Positions 8,017 to 16,146 of a DNA stretch of 19,574 nt are shown here, one piece after another (within the stretch, counting starts at the first letter, position 1; each line of letters begins with the position of its first letter). The stretch lies in contig CAVHCP010000019.1 in NCBI GenBank assembly GCA_963634825.1, forward strand, positions 1-19,574. The letters are read 5' to 3'. The notes under the pieces are model-generated. The model saw only the letters and a program-made list of their open reading frames with translations, was not told the origin of the DNA and searched no databases. A program made the position numbers and the translations under genes. Origin of the DNA: Gallibacter sp963634825. GTDB taxonomy: Bacteria > Bacillota > Clostridia > Peptostreptococcales > Anaerovoracaceae.

Positions 8017-8618
8017 TAAAGATCTGTTCTCCCTTCTATCGCCTTTAACAATGTTATCTCATCGGTATATTCAAGGTCTGCCCCCACGGGAATACCGTGA
8101 GCAAGCCTCGTTATCCTTATGCCTGTCGGTTTTATCAACCTAGATATATACATCGCCGTAGCTTCGCCCTCGACAGTCGGATTTGTTGCAAGTATTATCT
8201 CTTTGACATCATCATTTCCCTGCAATCTTGTAATCAAAGATTTTAGGTTTATATCCTCGGGACCTATGCCATTCATAGGCGAAATTTCTCCGTGCAGTAC
8301 ATGATAAAGGCCTCTGTATTCCTTTATTTTTTCCATTGCAACCACATCCTTTGGACCTTCGACAACGCAAATTTTACTTTTGTCCCTCGCCTCGTCTTTG
8401 CAAATTTGACACGGTTCTTCATCTGTAAGATTGCCACAAACAGAACAGTATTTCATCTTTTCTTTAGCTTCTATCATCGCATTTGCAAATTTATTTACAT
8501 CAGCCTCGCTCAAAGAAAGAACATAAAAAGCCAAACGCTGCGCTGTCTTGCCTCCAATTCCCGGCAATTTCGAAAACTCATTTATTAACTTGTTTAAAGG
8601 TTTTGCATAATATTTCAT
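8016..8618 (-). CDS. recR: Recombination mediator protein RecR
   Basis: The 200-aa protein works with RecO (and RecF) to load RecA on single-stranded gaps. The order of parts is typical: N-terminal helix-hairpin-helix (KLPGIGGKTAQRLAF, residues 17-31), a C4 zinc finger (C58, C61, C70, C73), the Toprim domain beginning ICVVEGPKD at 83, and a Walker-like C-terminal part. Length is the family standard. The start lies four bases after the ybaB stop with only a weak AAAG before it, so coupled translation is likely. The ybaB-recR pair downstream of dnaX is the common bacterial arrangement. Confidence 0.95.
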   Translation of the reverse strand: MKYYAKPLNKLINEFSKLPGIGGKTAQRLAFYVLSLSEADVNKFANAMIEAKEKMKYCSVCGNLTDEEPCQICKDEARDKSKICVVEGPKDVVAMEKIKEYRGLYHVLHGEISPMNGIGPEDINLKSLITRLQGNDDVKEIILATNPTVEGEATAMYISRLIKPTGIRITRLAHGIPVGADLEYTDEITLLKAIEGRTDL

Positions 8619-8622
8619 ATCT

Positions 8623-8982
8623 TTATAACAGTCCCGGAGGCAAGCCCAAACTACTTGTCAGCTTACTCATCTCATCACCGGAAATCTCGTCCATTTGTCT
8701 CATCGCTTCATTTACCGCTGTTAAAATCAAATCCTGCAACATCTCTATATCGTCAGGATCTACTATCTCAGGCTGAAGTTTTACTTCCTTGACCTGCTTG
8801 TCTCCCGTAACTGTAACAGAAACTGCTCCGCCACCGGAAGTAGCCGTTGTCTCCATCTCATTTATCTCTTCCTGCATCTGCTCCATCTGTCTTTGTACAG
8901 CCTGCATCTGAGCCATCTGCTGTTTTATGTTGCCGGCTCCCTGCTTTTTTGGTTTTTTGCCTGCTCGCATATTTCTTCCCAT
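8623..8982 (-). CDS. ybaB: YbaB/EbfC-family nucleoid-associated protein
   Basis: The 119-aa protein is a small DNA-binding protein of the YbaB/EbfC family, which forms tweezer-like dimers. A basic, Gly- and Lys-rich N-terminus (residues 1-17) precedes a long helix rich in M and Q (about 20-48, QQMAQMQAVQRQMEQMQEEI), then the conserved strands GGGAVSVTVTGDKQVKEVKL and EIVDPDDIEMLQDLILTAVNEA. The extra basic N-terminal extension is common in clostridial members. AAGGAG stands seven bases before the ATG. The gene sits 40 bp after dnaX and 4 bp before recR, the classic order. Confidence 0.93.
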   Translation of the reverse strand: MGRNMRAGKKPKKQGAGNIKQQMAQMQAVQRQMEQMQEEINEMETTATSGGGAVSVTVTGDKQVKEVKLQPEIVDPDDIEMLQDLILTAVNEAMRQMDEISGDEMSKLTSSLGLPPGLL

Positions 8983-9022
8983 TTTATTCTCCTTGCTTTT
9001 GTTTTTCTTTATTATAGAATCG

Positions 9023-10666
9023 CTATTTTATATCAACCGGAATACCTAACATACTCTCTATCTGCTTTGCAGTTCTTTTTGTCTCATCCGCTTCGTACAT
9101 TCTCTCATCACTTTTTTGTTTTGTCTCATCTTGGTTCGCTATTTGTAAATGGATATCAGTACCCGCAACACTTCGCAAAGCCTCTGTTATTTTTTCTCTG
9201 TGTTCCTCTAAAAAGTTTTTTGCTATGCTATTTCTTGCGCCTATCACTATTTCGCCCTTACTCATAGCACGCGGGAAAGTATTTTTCTTTAGTAGTACAA
9301 ACATATTTTGCTCTTCTATGAGCTTCTCGCAAGTCTCTTGCCATAGGAGCTGCATATCATTTTTAGAATCATCATTTTGGGAATCATCAATTTTAGAATC
9401 TTCATTTTTAGGAATGTCATTTTCTTGAATCTTTATCCCTAAATCCTTAGCTTCTGCATCCTTTTTAGGCTCCACCTTTTTTGGCTCTACCTTTTTTGCC
9501 ATATTTGCACCCGCCGTGTGAGTCCTTGCTCCTTTGTCCAGATTGCTTGGCTTTGCACTATCCTCTTGTGCGAGGCTCTCCTCTGTGGCACCCGCTGCAA
9601 GCTGCACTACCGCAAGTTCTAAAAGCACCCTCGGCTGAGACGAAAATGCCATTTCCGCAGAAATCTTTGACAGCAATATAATGGCAGTATTGATTTTAGC
9701 AAGAACAATTCTCTTCCCCTGCTCTTGCAATCTCTGTGCATTTTCTACGGACATATTTAAAACATCCTGAGGGGTTTTTACATATTTTGCCAAAAGTAGA
9801 TTCCTGTAATGAGCAATAAGCCCCGCAAGTACCTGTCTTGCATCCTTCCCTGCACAGAGAATACTATCTATCCTCGCTATGCATGAAGCTATATCCTCAT
9901 TTATTATATCATCTACTATATCGATATATGTCTCCTCACCCACAGCTCCAAGCGACTCAAGAACATCATCCCTTGTCACAGCGCCTTGTCTGCCTGCAAT
10001 ACATTGCTCCAAAAGCGTCAATCCGTCTCGCACAGAGCCGTCTGCATTTGTCGCAACAAGGCGGAGTGCATCCTCCGCTATTTCTATTCCCTTTTCGGTG
10101 CAAATTTTGCCCATTCGCAAAACAAGCTCGTCCTCCGAAACTCGCCTAAAGTCAAGTCTTATGCACCTCGAAAGTATCGTTTGCGGCAACTTTTGAGGTT
10201 CTGTCGTCGCAAGTATAAAGATCACATTTTCGGGTGGTTCCTCAAGCGTTTTTAAAAAGCCGTTAAATGCCTCCTTAGAAAGCATATGCACCTCGTCTAT
10301 TATGTATACCTTTTTCTTTCCGACAGCCGGCGGATAGTTGACGCTTTCACGAAGCTCTCTTATGTCATTTATACCATTATTTGACGCCGCATCGATTTCG
10401 ATCAAATCTATAAAATTACCTTCGCTTATCGCCTTACAATTTGCACACTCACCACAAGGCTTCTCCCCGTCCGAAAGACAGTTTACAGCTTTTGCCAACA
10501 ACCTTGCAGTCGTCGTCTTGCCTGTGCCTCTCGTACCACAAAACAGATACGCGTGATTTACGGCATCATTTCTCAGCTGATTTTTCAATATTTTGACTAT
10601 GTGCTGTTGCCCTATCATCTCATCAAAGACTTCGGGTCTATACTCTCTGTAAAGTGCTTTATACAT
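9023..10666 (-). CDS. dnaX: DNA polymerase III clamp-loader subunit tau (gamma/tau)
   Basis: The 547-aa AAA+ protein is the motor of the clamp loader. I place the start at the ATG for MYKALYREYRP, with AAAGGGAG ahead of it; the longer frame to 10732 would read through the SRP RNA. Walker A is GTRGTGKT (44-51), the zinc module is C63, C71, C74, C77, Walker B is DEVH (124-127), followed by sensor 1 (ATTEPQ). Domain III ends near residue 360. A charged linker with three PKK-type blocks (388-405) and an Asp/Asn/Ser-rich segment lead to the C-terminal tau part. The linker contains two slippery heptamers, described separately, so a roughly 400-aa gamma form may also be made. Confidence 0.95.
   Translation of the reverse strand: MYKALYREYRPEVFDEMIGQQHIVKILKNQLRNDAVNHAYLFCGTRGTGKTTTARLLAKAVNCLSDGEKPCGECANCKAISEGNFIDLIEIDAASNNGINDIRELRESVNYPPAVGKKKVYIIDEVHMLSKEAFNGFLKTLEEPPENVIFILATTEPQKLPQTILSRCIRLDFRRVSEDELVLRMGKICTEKGIEIAEDALRLVATNADGSVRDGLTLLEQCIAGRQGAVTRDDVLESLGAVGEETYIDIVDDIINEDIASCIARIDSILCAGKDARQVLAGLIAHYRNLLLAKYVKTPQDVLNMSVENAQRLQEQGKRIVLAKINTAIILLSKISAEMAFSSQPRVLLELAVVQLAAGATEESLAQEDSAKPSNLDKGARTHTAGANMAKKVEPKKVEPKKDAEAKDLGIKIQENDIPKNEDSKIDDSQNDDSKNDMQLLWQETCEKLIEEQNMFVLLKKNTFPRAMSKGEIVIGARNSIAKNFLEEHREKITEALRSVAGTDIHLQIANQDETKQKSDERMYEADETKRTAKQIESMLGIPVDIK
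9465..9497 (-). promoter_or_regulatory. Candidate programmed -1 frameshift region of dnaX
   Basis: Two heptamers A AAA AAG lie exactly in the zero frame, at 9497-9491 (codons 391-392) and 9482-9476 (codons 396-397). A -1 slip at either one reaches a TAA at 9467-9465 after eight or three more codons, giving a 400-residue product in both cases. This is the same heptamer, and the same linker position, as the E. coli dnaX frameshift site that makes gamma. A third run (T AAA AAG) lies just beyond and does not fit the slippery rule. I see no strong stem-loop or close upstream Shine-Dalgarno stimulator, and six-A runs could also permit polymerase slippage. Confidence 0.5.
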
Positions 10667-10678
10667 AATTCTCCCTTT

Positions 10679-10837
10679 AAAAATGCCCTTTGGAAGCCCC
10701 ACAAAATATCGAAGAAGGCTTGTCTGCGGCACATGAGTTTATCCGCTTATTGCTGCTTCCTTCCGGACCTGACAAGGTTCACAGACTCTCATTGCGCAGG
10801 ACCCAATCCGCTTTTGTAAGGCTACCAAAAGGCATTT
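10679..10837 (-). ncRNA. ffs: Bacterial signal recognition particle RNA (4.5S-like, no evident Alu domain)
   Basis: The RNA pairs with Ffh to target nascent membrane proteins. Its domain IV hallmark, GTCAGGTCCGGAAGGAAGCA, with the GGAA loop and asymmetric internal loop, is read from 10773 down to about 10751, flanked by GGGTCCTGCGCAATGAGAG on the 5' side and CATGTGCCGCAGACAAGCC on the 3' side, which pair. The two ends (aaatgccttttgg...agccttacaaaa and ttttgtggggc...gggcattt) form a further helix of about 26 bp with one mismatch, followed by TTTTT at 10683-10679, which can act as terminator. The estimated length is 159 nt. The helix 3/4 Alu part of Bacillus-type RNA is not apparent. dnaX begins 13 bases after the 3' end, as scr and dnaX do in B. 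subtilis. Confidence 0.93.
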
Positions 10838-10885
10838 GTTTGCTACCCTAAAGGTGGCTAAAATCCACATCATAATTGTATTTTG

Positions 10886-10914
10886 ATTATAAATGCAAAT
10901 CGCTGTCAAGTCAA
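10886..10914 (-). promoter_or_regulatory. Promoter of the SRP RNA (and probably dnaX)
   Basis: On the minus strand TTGACT (10914-10909) and a perfect TATAAT (10891-10886) are separated by 17 bp. Initiation is expected near 10879, about 42 nt before the mature SRP RNA end, so 5' processing is implied. The -35 box lies 12 bp after the stop of the AIR-synthase-like gene. Read-through past the RNA's T-run could feed dnaX and the genes after it. Confidence 0.75.
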
Positions 10915-10925
10915 TATAAGCAGGG

Positions 10926-11921
10926 TTATTTGACAGCCTTATAAAGCTCATCACTTCCCGGTTTTTCTATCTCTGTTGTCTCCTCCTGCGAAGTCATCAT
11001 TATGCCATATTCCTTTGTCATGATGGTGCCTATTTCTGTCACAAGCACACCACAATCTGTTATTGCTTTTTTTATTTCTTCTTTTTTGTCCTGCGCTGCA
11101 AGTATAAGCATACAGCCACTGGATATCAGTCTTAAATAATCTATGTTATAGTTCTCTGCTATTTTTATTGTCACATCATCAACAGGTATTGCTTCCTTTT
11201 TGATGTTTGCGCCCATATCCGAAACTTTACACATTTCCCAGACAGCGCCTAATACGCCACCCTCTGTCACATCGTGCATACCAAGCGTTCCAACCTTGCC
11301 GGCAGCAACGCCTTCCTTTACAACACTGACTTCGTTTAAAAAGCTCTTTGCCTTTTTTATTTCATCTGCCGAAAGCACGCCTGCAAGCTCATGCTCATTA
11401 TCTGCTGCAATGATGCCTGCGCCCTCTATGCCGGCTCTTTTAGTGAGGAGTATCGCATCTCCTTCTTGTATTTTTCTCTCGCAAGCCTTGTCTTTTTTGA
11501 GGTCCTTGCCTATGGCTGTAGTAACTATCACCGGCTTATTTACGGCACTTGTTATCTCCGTATGACCTCCTATGATTTCTACCTCTACATCGGCTGCCGT
11601 TTCGCCTGCCTGCCTCATAATATTTTCTATGTCGCCTTCTGTCGTGCCCGGCGGAAGCATCGCAGCCATCATAATACCTATCGGCTGTACGCCGTTACTT
11701 GCAATATCATTGCAGGTTATGTGAATAGCCAGTCTGCCTATTTCATTTACCGCCGCCGTGATAGGATCTGTTGATATAACGCAGTTGCACGAATCAAAAT
11801 CCACTACAGCGCAGTCCTCACCGATACCGGGTCTTGTTATAACCTCAGGTCTTTTATATGTTATCTTATCAAAGACTATCTTTTTTAAAAGGTCATTATC
11901 TATCTTGCCTATCTTTAACAT
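10926..11921 (-). CDS. AIR-synthase-related ATP-binding protein (PurM/HypE/ThiL superfamily)
   Basis: The 331-aa protein has the two-domain PurM-like fold: GIGEDCAVVDFDSCNCVISTDPITA (residues 33-57 by this start) matches the metal/ATP region, followed by HITCNDIASNGVQP and EIIGGHTEIT, and a second half with GMHDVTEGGVLGAVWEM. The superfamily activates a carboxylate or amide with ATP; the substrate here is unknown. It lacks the C-terminal cysteine on which HypE carries its cyanide ligand and there are no other hydrogenase genes nearby, so HypE function is unlikely. I chose the ATG at 11921 because GAGGAG lies seven bases before it; a TTG five codons earlier overlaps that site. The gene overlaps the ligA end by 26 bp. 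Confidence 0.8.
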   Translation of the reverse strand: MLKIGKIDNDLLKKIVFDKITYKRPEVITRPGIGEDCAVVDFDSCNCVISTDPITAAVNEIGRLAIHITCNDIASNGVQPIGIMMAAMLPPGTTEGDIENIMRQAGETAADVEVEIIGGHTEITSAVNKPVIVTTAIGKDLKKDKACERKIQEGDAILLTKRAGIEGAGIIAADNEHELAGVLSADEIKKAKSFLNEVSVVKEGVAAGKVGTLGMHDVTEGGVLGAVWEMCKVSDMGANIKKEAIPVDDVTIKIAENYNIDYLRLISSGCMLILAAQDKKEEIKKAITDCGVLVTEIGTIMTKEYGIMMTSQEETTEIEKPGSDELYKAVK

Positions 11922-13911
11922 CCTTAAACTCCTCAAGAAATATTTCTTCTGAAATTATTGCAACGCCAAGCTCTTTGGCTTTTTTGTTCTTTGACGATGT
12001 CGAATTTGCATCATTATTGATTAAATAATCCGTATTTTTTGTAACCGACGAAGTCACCTTGCCGCCGTTTTTTTCTATTAGGCTTTTTAGCTCGCTCCTA
12101 TTTTCAAAATGATTTAGAGAGCCGGTAATAACAAAGACTTTCCCGCTAAGTAAATCCCCCTGCTCGCTCTCTTTTGAAATAGTAAGCTCCTTCAGAAGCT
12201 CTCTTAGCATCTCTTTGTTTTCGTCATCTGCAAAATACTTTACAAATGCCTCTGCCATCACTTCGCCTATACCGTCTATCTCCAAAAGCTCCTCTGTCGA
12301 AAGGCTCATCGCTCTTTGAAAGTCCGTACCGCATGCCCTTGAAATCATATTGGCATTTGCAACTCCTATCCCCGGTATACCCAGTGCATAAAGCAATCTC
12401 GCCGCTGTTGTATTTCTCGACTTTTCAATGGCATTTTCCATATTTTGATACGATTTTTCGCCAAAGCCGTCCGTTGTAATTATCTCTTCCTTAAATCTGT
12501 CAAGCCTAAAGATATCTTCAAAGCTGCTCACATAACCGTCTGCAACAAACTTCTCAAGCGTCGCCTCCGAAAGATTTTCTATATTCATCGCATCTCTGCT
12601 CACAAAGAGCGCAAATGCTTTTATCTTCTTTGCCGGACATTTTGGATTTGGGCAATGCAGGGTCTGCACACCGCTTTCGTCCTTTAAAACTGTTTTAGCA
12701 CCGCATACAGGGCAGGTTTCGGGTGGCTCGCATGTGGCGCTTCTTGTCTCATTTTGCGCTATCTGCGGTATTATCATATTTGCCTTATATACCTTTATCA
12801 GATCACCTATTCCAAGCTCAAGCTCCCTTAAAATGCTCACATTGTGTACCGATGCCCTTGCGACGCTTGTACCTTCAAGCTCGACAGGCTCAAATACCGC
12901 AATAGGATTTATTAGACCAGTCCTTGAAGCACTCCACTCGATCTCTCTTAGAGTCGTTTCTTTTATCTCATCTCTCCATTTGAAAGCTATCGCATTTCTC
13001 GGAAATTTAGCGGTCACGCCAAGCGACTTGCCATATGCAATGTCATCATATGTCAACACCAATCCGTCTGAAGGAATATCCATATCGGCGATTCTCTTTT
13101 CGAAGTCCAAAACCGCATTATGGATGCTTTCTGCATTTACTCTCACATATTCGACTGTTTCAAATCCCTGTTCTTTTAAAAAGCTCAGCTTCTCTGCAAC
13201 AGAATTTTTAAAGTTGAATTCCTTAGTGTCGTCTACATCATTATCTGCGCCATTTGATATCTCTGTAAGCGAAAATGCCATAAAATTTACATTTCGCTTT
13301 GCCGTAATCTCGCTATTTAGCTGTCTGACAGACCCGCTACAAAGGTTCCTCGGATTTTTATATTTTGCATCCACATCCTCAATCGTATTATTTATCTTCT
13401 CAAAATCCGAATATTTGATAAATGCTTCGCCACGCAAAACAAGTCTCCCCTTAAAGGGTATAGTTATCGGCAGATTTTTAAATACCTTAGCATTGTTTGT
13501 TATAACCTCGCCTACTACGCCATTGCCTCTTGTTACCGCTTTACTAAGCGAGCCGTTTTCGTATGTCAAGACAACGGTAAGGCCGTCAAGTTTCCAAGAG
13601 AGCAATCCCTCTTTATCTCCAAGCCAAGTCGCAAGCTCATCTACGCTTTTTGTCTTGTCAAGCGAAAGCATCTTCGCCGGATGTTCTTCCTTTGGAAGAT
13701 TTTTAAGCACCTCATAGCCCACCTTCATAGTTGGGCTACCCGCAAGCGTTATGCCTGTTTCTGATTCAAGGCTTACAAGCTCATCATACAGCTTGTCATA
13801 CTCAAGGTTAGACATAATCTCGTTGCTTTCCTTATAGTAGACTTCCGCCGCTCTATTTAATTGTTGACAGAGCTCCTGCATTCGCTCCTTTTTTTTAGTC
13901 ATCTCTTCCAT
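11896..13911 (-). CDS. ligA: NAD-dependent DNA ligase
   Basis: The 671-aa enzyme seals nicks in replication and repair using NAD. The adenylated lysine is K107 in KLDG, with the N-terminal Ia domain (EVYYKESNEIMSNLEYD) before it. Then come the OB fold (VARASVHNVSILRELELGIGDLI), a C4 zinc finger (CPVCGAK and CPNPKCPAK), helix-hairpin-helix repeats (LYALGIPGIGVANANM, IDGIGEVMAEAF) and a BRCT domain in the last 75 residues (LSGKVFVITGSL). All key residues and the family length are present. The first ATG has no good ribosome binding site; the ATG at residue 4 or 11 (the latter after AAGGAG) could be used instead. It lies 9 bp after pcrA. Confidence 0.96.
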   Translation of the reverse strand: MEEMTKKKERMQELCQQLNRAAEVYYKESNEIMSNLEYDKLYDELVSLESETGITLAGSPTMKVGYEVLKNLPKEEHPAKMLSLDKTKSVDELATWLGDKEGLLSWKLDGLTVVLTYENGSLSKAVTRGNGVVGEVITNNAKVFKNLPITIPFKGRLVLRGEAFIKYSDFEKINNTIEDVDAKYKNPRNLCSGSVRQLNSEITAKRNVNFMAFSLTEISNGADNDVDDTKEFNFKNSVAEKLSFLKEQGFETVEYVRVNAESIHNAVLDFEKRIADMDIPSDGLVLTYDDIAYGKSLGVTAKFPRNAIAFKWRDEIKETTLREIEWSASRTGLINPIAVFEPVELEGTSVARASVHNVSILRELELGIGDLIKVYKANMIIPQIAQNETRSATCEPPETCPVCGAKTVLKDESGVQTLHCPNPKCPAKKIKAFALFVSRDAMNIENLSEATLEKFVADGYVSSFEDIFRLDRFKEEIITTDGFGEKSYQNMENAIEKSRNTTAARLLYALGIPGIGVANANMISRACGTDFQRAMSLSTEELLEIDGIGEVMAEAFVKYFADDENKEMLRELLKELTISKESEQGDLLSGKVFVITGSLNHFENRSELKSLIEKNGGKVTSSVTKNTDYLINNDANSTSSKNKKAKELGVAIISEEIFLEEFKDVKDRQDR

Positions 13912-13920
13912 TTTTATTTC

Positions 13921-16122
13921 TTATTTTATTTTTGTTATAGGCGCAACATCTGTTGCAAGCTTTTTTTCTCCAACCGAAGCAAAATCAACTCTTGCTACAT
14001 TGCCATTTACCTCTAAAACGACGCCTTCACCGAACTTGCCGTGCTTTATCTTGTCGCCTTTTTCAAAAACTTCTGTATTTTTTGCTTTCTTTTTTATCTC
14101 TCTTTTAGCAGTTTCAACGGTATTAAAAGGCCTAAAAGGTATGCTCCTCGCATATCCGTCAATCGGTTTTTTCTCACCAAACTGCATCTCTGTCCTTTTT
14201 CTAAATACACCGTCGCCTGTCATTAGCTTCGGATCGATTTCCCTCAAGAATTGTGATTCCCGTGTAAAATTGCCTTGTCCGTACATCATCCTGTATCCTG
14301 CGCTTGTCAAACATAGCCTTTCCTTTGCTCTTGTCATTCCAACATAGCAAAGTCTTCTCTCCTCCTCTAAGCTGTCCTGCGAATCAAGGCTCCTCCATGT
14401 AGGGAAAAGTCCATCCTCCATTCCGGGAATAAATACACACGGAAACTCCAGCCCCTTTGCGCTATGCATAGTCATAAGCATAACCGCATCCTCGGTAGTA
14501 TCGTGATTGTCAATATCAGAAAGCAGCGCTATCTTTTCCAAAAACTCGCTCAGCGAAAGCTCTCCCTCATTCTCAAAATCGTAAATTACCGATTTAAATT
14601 CGAGCAGATTTTCGATGCGTCCCTCTGCCTCCGGCGTGTTTTGCTCCTCAAGATATTTGATATATCCTGACCTTTCCAAGAGCCCGTCGTATATGTCTGA
14701 TACTCTGAGATTTTCGAGCTCCTCATGATATTTTTTTATCATATCTATGTATTCGAGTGCGCCCTGCCTTGCTTTGGTAGAAAGAGCGTCGCAAACTTCG
14801 GGTTTGCACAATGCGTCAAAAAGGCTTTCCCCAAGACTGCCTGCCATAGCACGCACCTTATCAATCGTTGCCTGCCCTATGCTTCTCTTTGGCATATTTA
14901 TAGTTCGCACAAAAGCAAGCTCGTCTGCAGGATTTGCAACAAGCCTCAAGTAAGCTACCATATCCTTTATCTCTGCTCTGTCATAATATCTGATGCCTCC
15001 GACAACTCTATATGGGATATCGCGCCTTGTAAGGGCATCTTCAAATGTTCTTGACTGTGCGTTTGTTCTATATAATATAGCAAAATCACGATATTGCCTG
15101 TCGGCTCTTTTTAGGCGGTCTATTTCCTGCGCTATATAATTCGCCTCCATCTTGTCATCATCGAGCCTTGCATATACTATCTTGTCTCCGTCACCTGCGT
15201 TCGTCCACAGCTTTTTGGCTTTTCTGTTTTTGTTTTTTTCGATCACGCTGTGCGCCGCATCAAGTATATTTGCCGTAGAGCGGTAATTTTGCTCAAGCTT
15301 TATAACCTCTGCCCCCGGGAAATCCTTTTCAAAGCTGAGGATATTTCTTATATCGGCTCCTCGCCACTGGTATATACACTGGTCATCATCACCGACTACG
15401 CAGATGTTTTGGTGCTGCTCGGCAAGCATGCTTACAAGCTTGTACTGAAGCATATTTGTATCCTGATATTCGTCGACCATAATATATTTAAATCTATCTT
15501 GATATTCCCTCAAAACTTCTTGGTTTCTCTCAAGTATCTTTACCGCATTCCAGAGGAGATCATCAAAATCCATCGCATTGTTTTTTTTGAGAGCTTTAGC
15601 ATAACCACTATATACCTTAGCCACTATCTCGTCCCTAAAGCCGTTCGCATTTTCTGTCATCTGCTGTGGCGTAATCTCTGCTTCCTTCGCCTTGCTTATT
15701 GCAGACATAATCCCGGCAATCGGAAACTTTTTTTCTTCTATGCCATTTTCCTTCATTACGCTTTTTGCTATTGCTTTTTGGTCCACAGGATCATATACGG
15801 CAAAGGATTTTGTATACCCTATCAAATCCGCATATTTTCTCAAAATCCTAAGGCACGCCGCATGGAAAGTCATAATCCACATATTTACACTTGTGCCAAG
15901 CAAATCCTCGACCCGCTCTTTCATCTCATTTGCAGCTTTGTTTGTAAATGTCACCGCAAGAATATTATATTGCGATACGCCGCATTCCTTTATCAGATAT
16001 GCGATACGCTTTGTCATAGTATTTGTCTTGCCACTGCCCGCTCCCGCAAGGATCAATAACGGTCCTTCTGTCTTTACAGCCGCCTTATATTGCTTTTCAT
16101 TTAAAGATTTTAAATAATCCAT
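13921..16122 (-). CDS. pcrA: ATP-dependent 3'-5' DNA helicase PcrA/UvrD
   Basis: The 733-aa superfamily 1A helicase unwinds DNA in repair and removes RecA or stalled complexes. Motifs in order are Q motif (LNEKQYKAA), Walker A AGAGSGKT (26-33), Ia (TFTNKAANEM), II VDEYQDT (216-222), III GDDDQCIYQWRGAD (244-257), IV (FAILYRTNAQSR), V (LMTMHSAKGLEFPCVFIPG) and VI (EERRLCYVGMTRAKERL). The C-terminus has the Tudor-like domain typical of PcrA (GDKIKHGKFGEGVV...). Cysteine in place of serine in motif III is seen in clostridial members. The best AAGGAG lies 17 bases before the ATG with no other in-frame start, so translation may depend on scpB, whose stop is 24 bp upstream. Confidence 0.96.
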   Translation of the reverse strand: MDYLKSLNEKQYKAAVKTEGPLLILAGAGSGKTNTMTKRIAYLIKECGVSQYNILAVTFTNKAANEMKERVEDLLGTSVNMWIMTFHAACLRILRKYADLIGYTKSFAVYDPVDQKAIAKSVMKENGIEEKKFPIAGIMSAISKAKEAEITPQQMTENANGFRDEIVAKVYSGYAKALKKNNAMDFDDLLWNAVKILERNQEVLREYQDRFKYIMVDEYQDTNMLQYKLVSMLAEQHQNICVVGDDDQCIYQWRGADIRNILSFEKDFPGAEVIKLEQNYRSTANILDAAHSVIEKNKNRKAKKLWTNAGDGDKIVYARLDDDKMEANYIAQEIDRLKRADRQYRDFAILYRTNAQSRTFEDALTRRDIPYRVVGGIRYYDRAEIKDMVAYLRLVANPADELAFVRTINMPKRSIGQATIDKVRAMAGSLGESLFDALCKPEVCDALSTKARQGALEYIDMIKKYHEELENLRVSDIYDGLLERSGYIKYLEEQNTPEAEGRIENLLEFKSVIYDFENEGELSLSEFLEKIALLSDIDNHDTTEDAVMLMTMHSAKGLEFPCVFIPGMEDGLFPTWRSLDSQDSLEEERRLCYVGMTRAKERLCLTSAGYRMMYGQGNFTRESQFLREIDPKLMTGDGVFRKRTEMQFGEKKPIDGYARSIPFRPFNTVETAKREIKKKAKNTEVFEKGDKIKHGKFGEGVVLEVNGNVARVDFASVGEKKLATDVAPITKIK

Positions 16123-16146
16123 ATTGCTTACTTCTTATTCTCCTTC

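Noticed and set aside
10667..10732. Longer DnaX start beginning MPQTSLL
   Set aside because: These 22 codons lie in the 3' part of the SRP RNA; the ATG at 10666 has a good ribosome binding site and gives the family N-terminus MYKALYREYRP.
10739..10954. 71-aa minus-strand open frame
   Set aside because: It runs through the SRP RNA promoter and the conserved domain IV of the RNA, so it is a chance frame.
10926..11921. Naming the AIR-synthase-like gene hypE
   Set aside because: The essential C-terminal cysteine is absent and no other hydrogenase maturation genes are present.
12734..13717. 327-aa plus-strand frame opposite ligA
   Set aside because: Serine- and leucine-rich product without a motif, antisense to a fully supported gene; a shadow frame.
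15250..16059. 269-aa plus-strand frame opposite pcrA
   Set aside because: No ribosome binding site or known motif, and the composition is that of an antisense frame.
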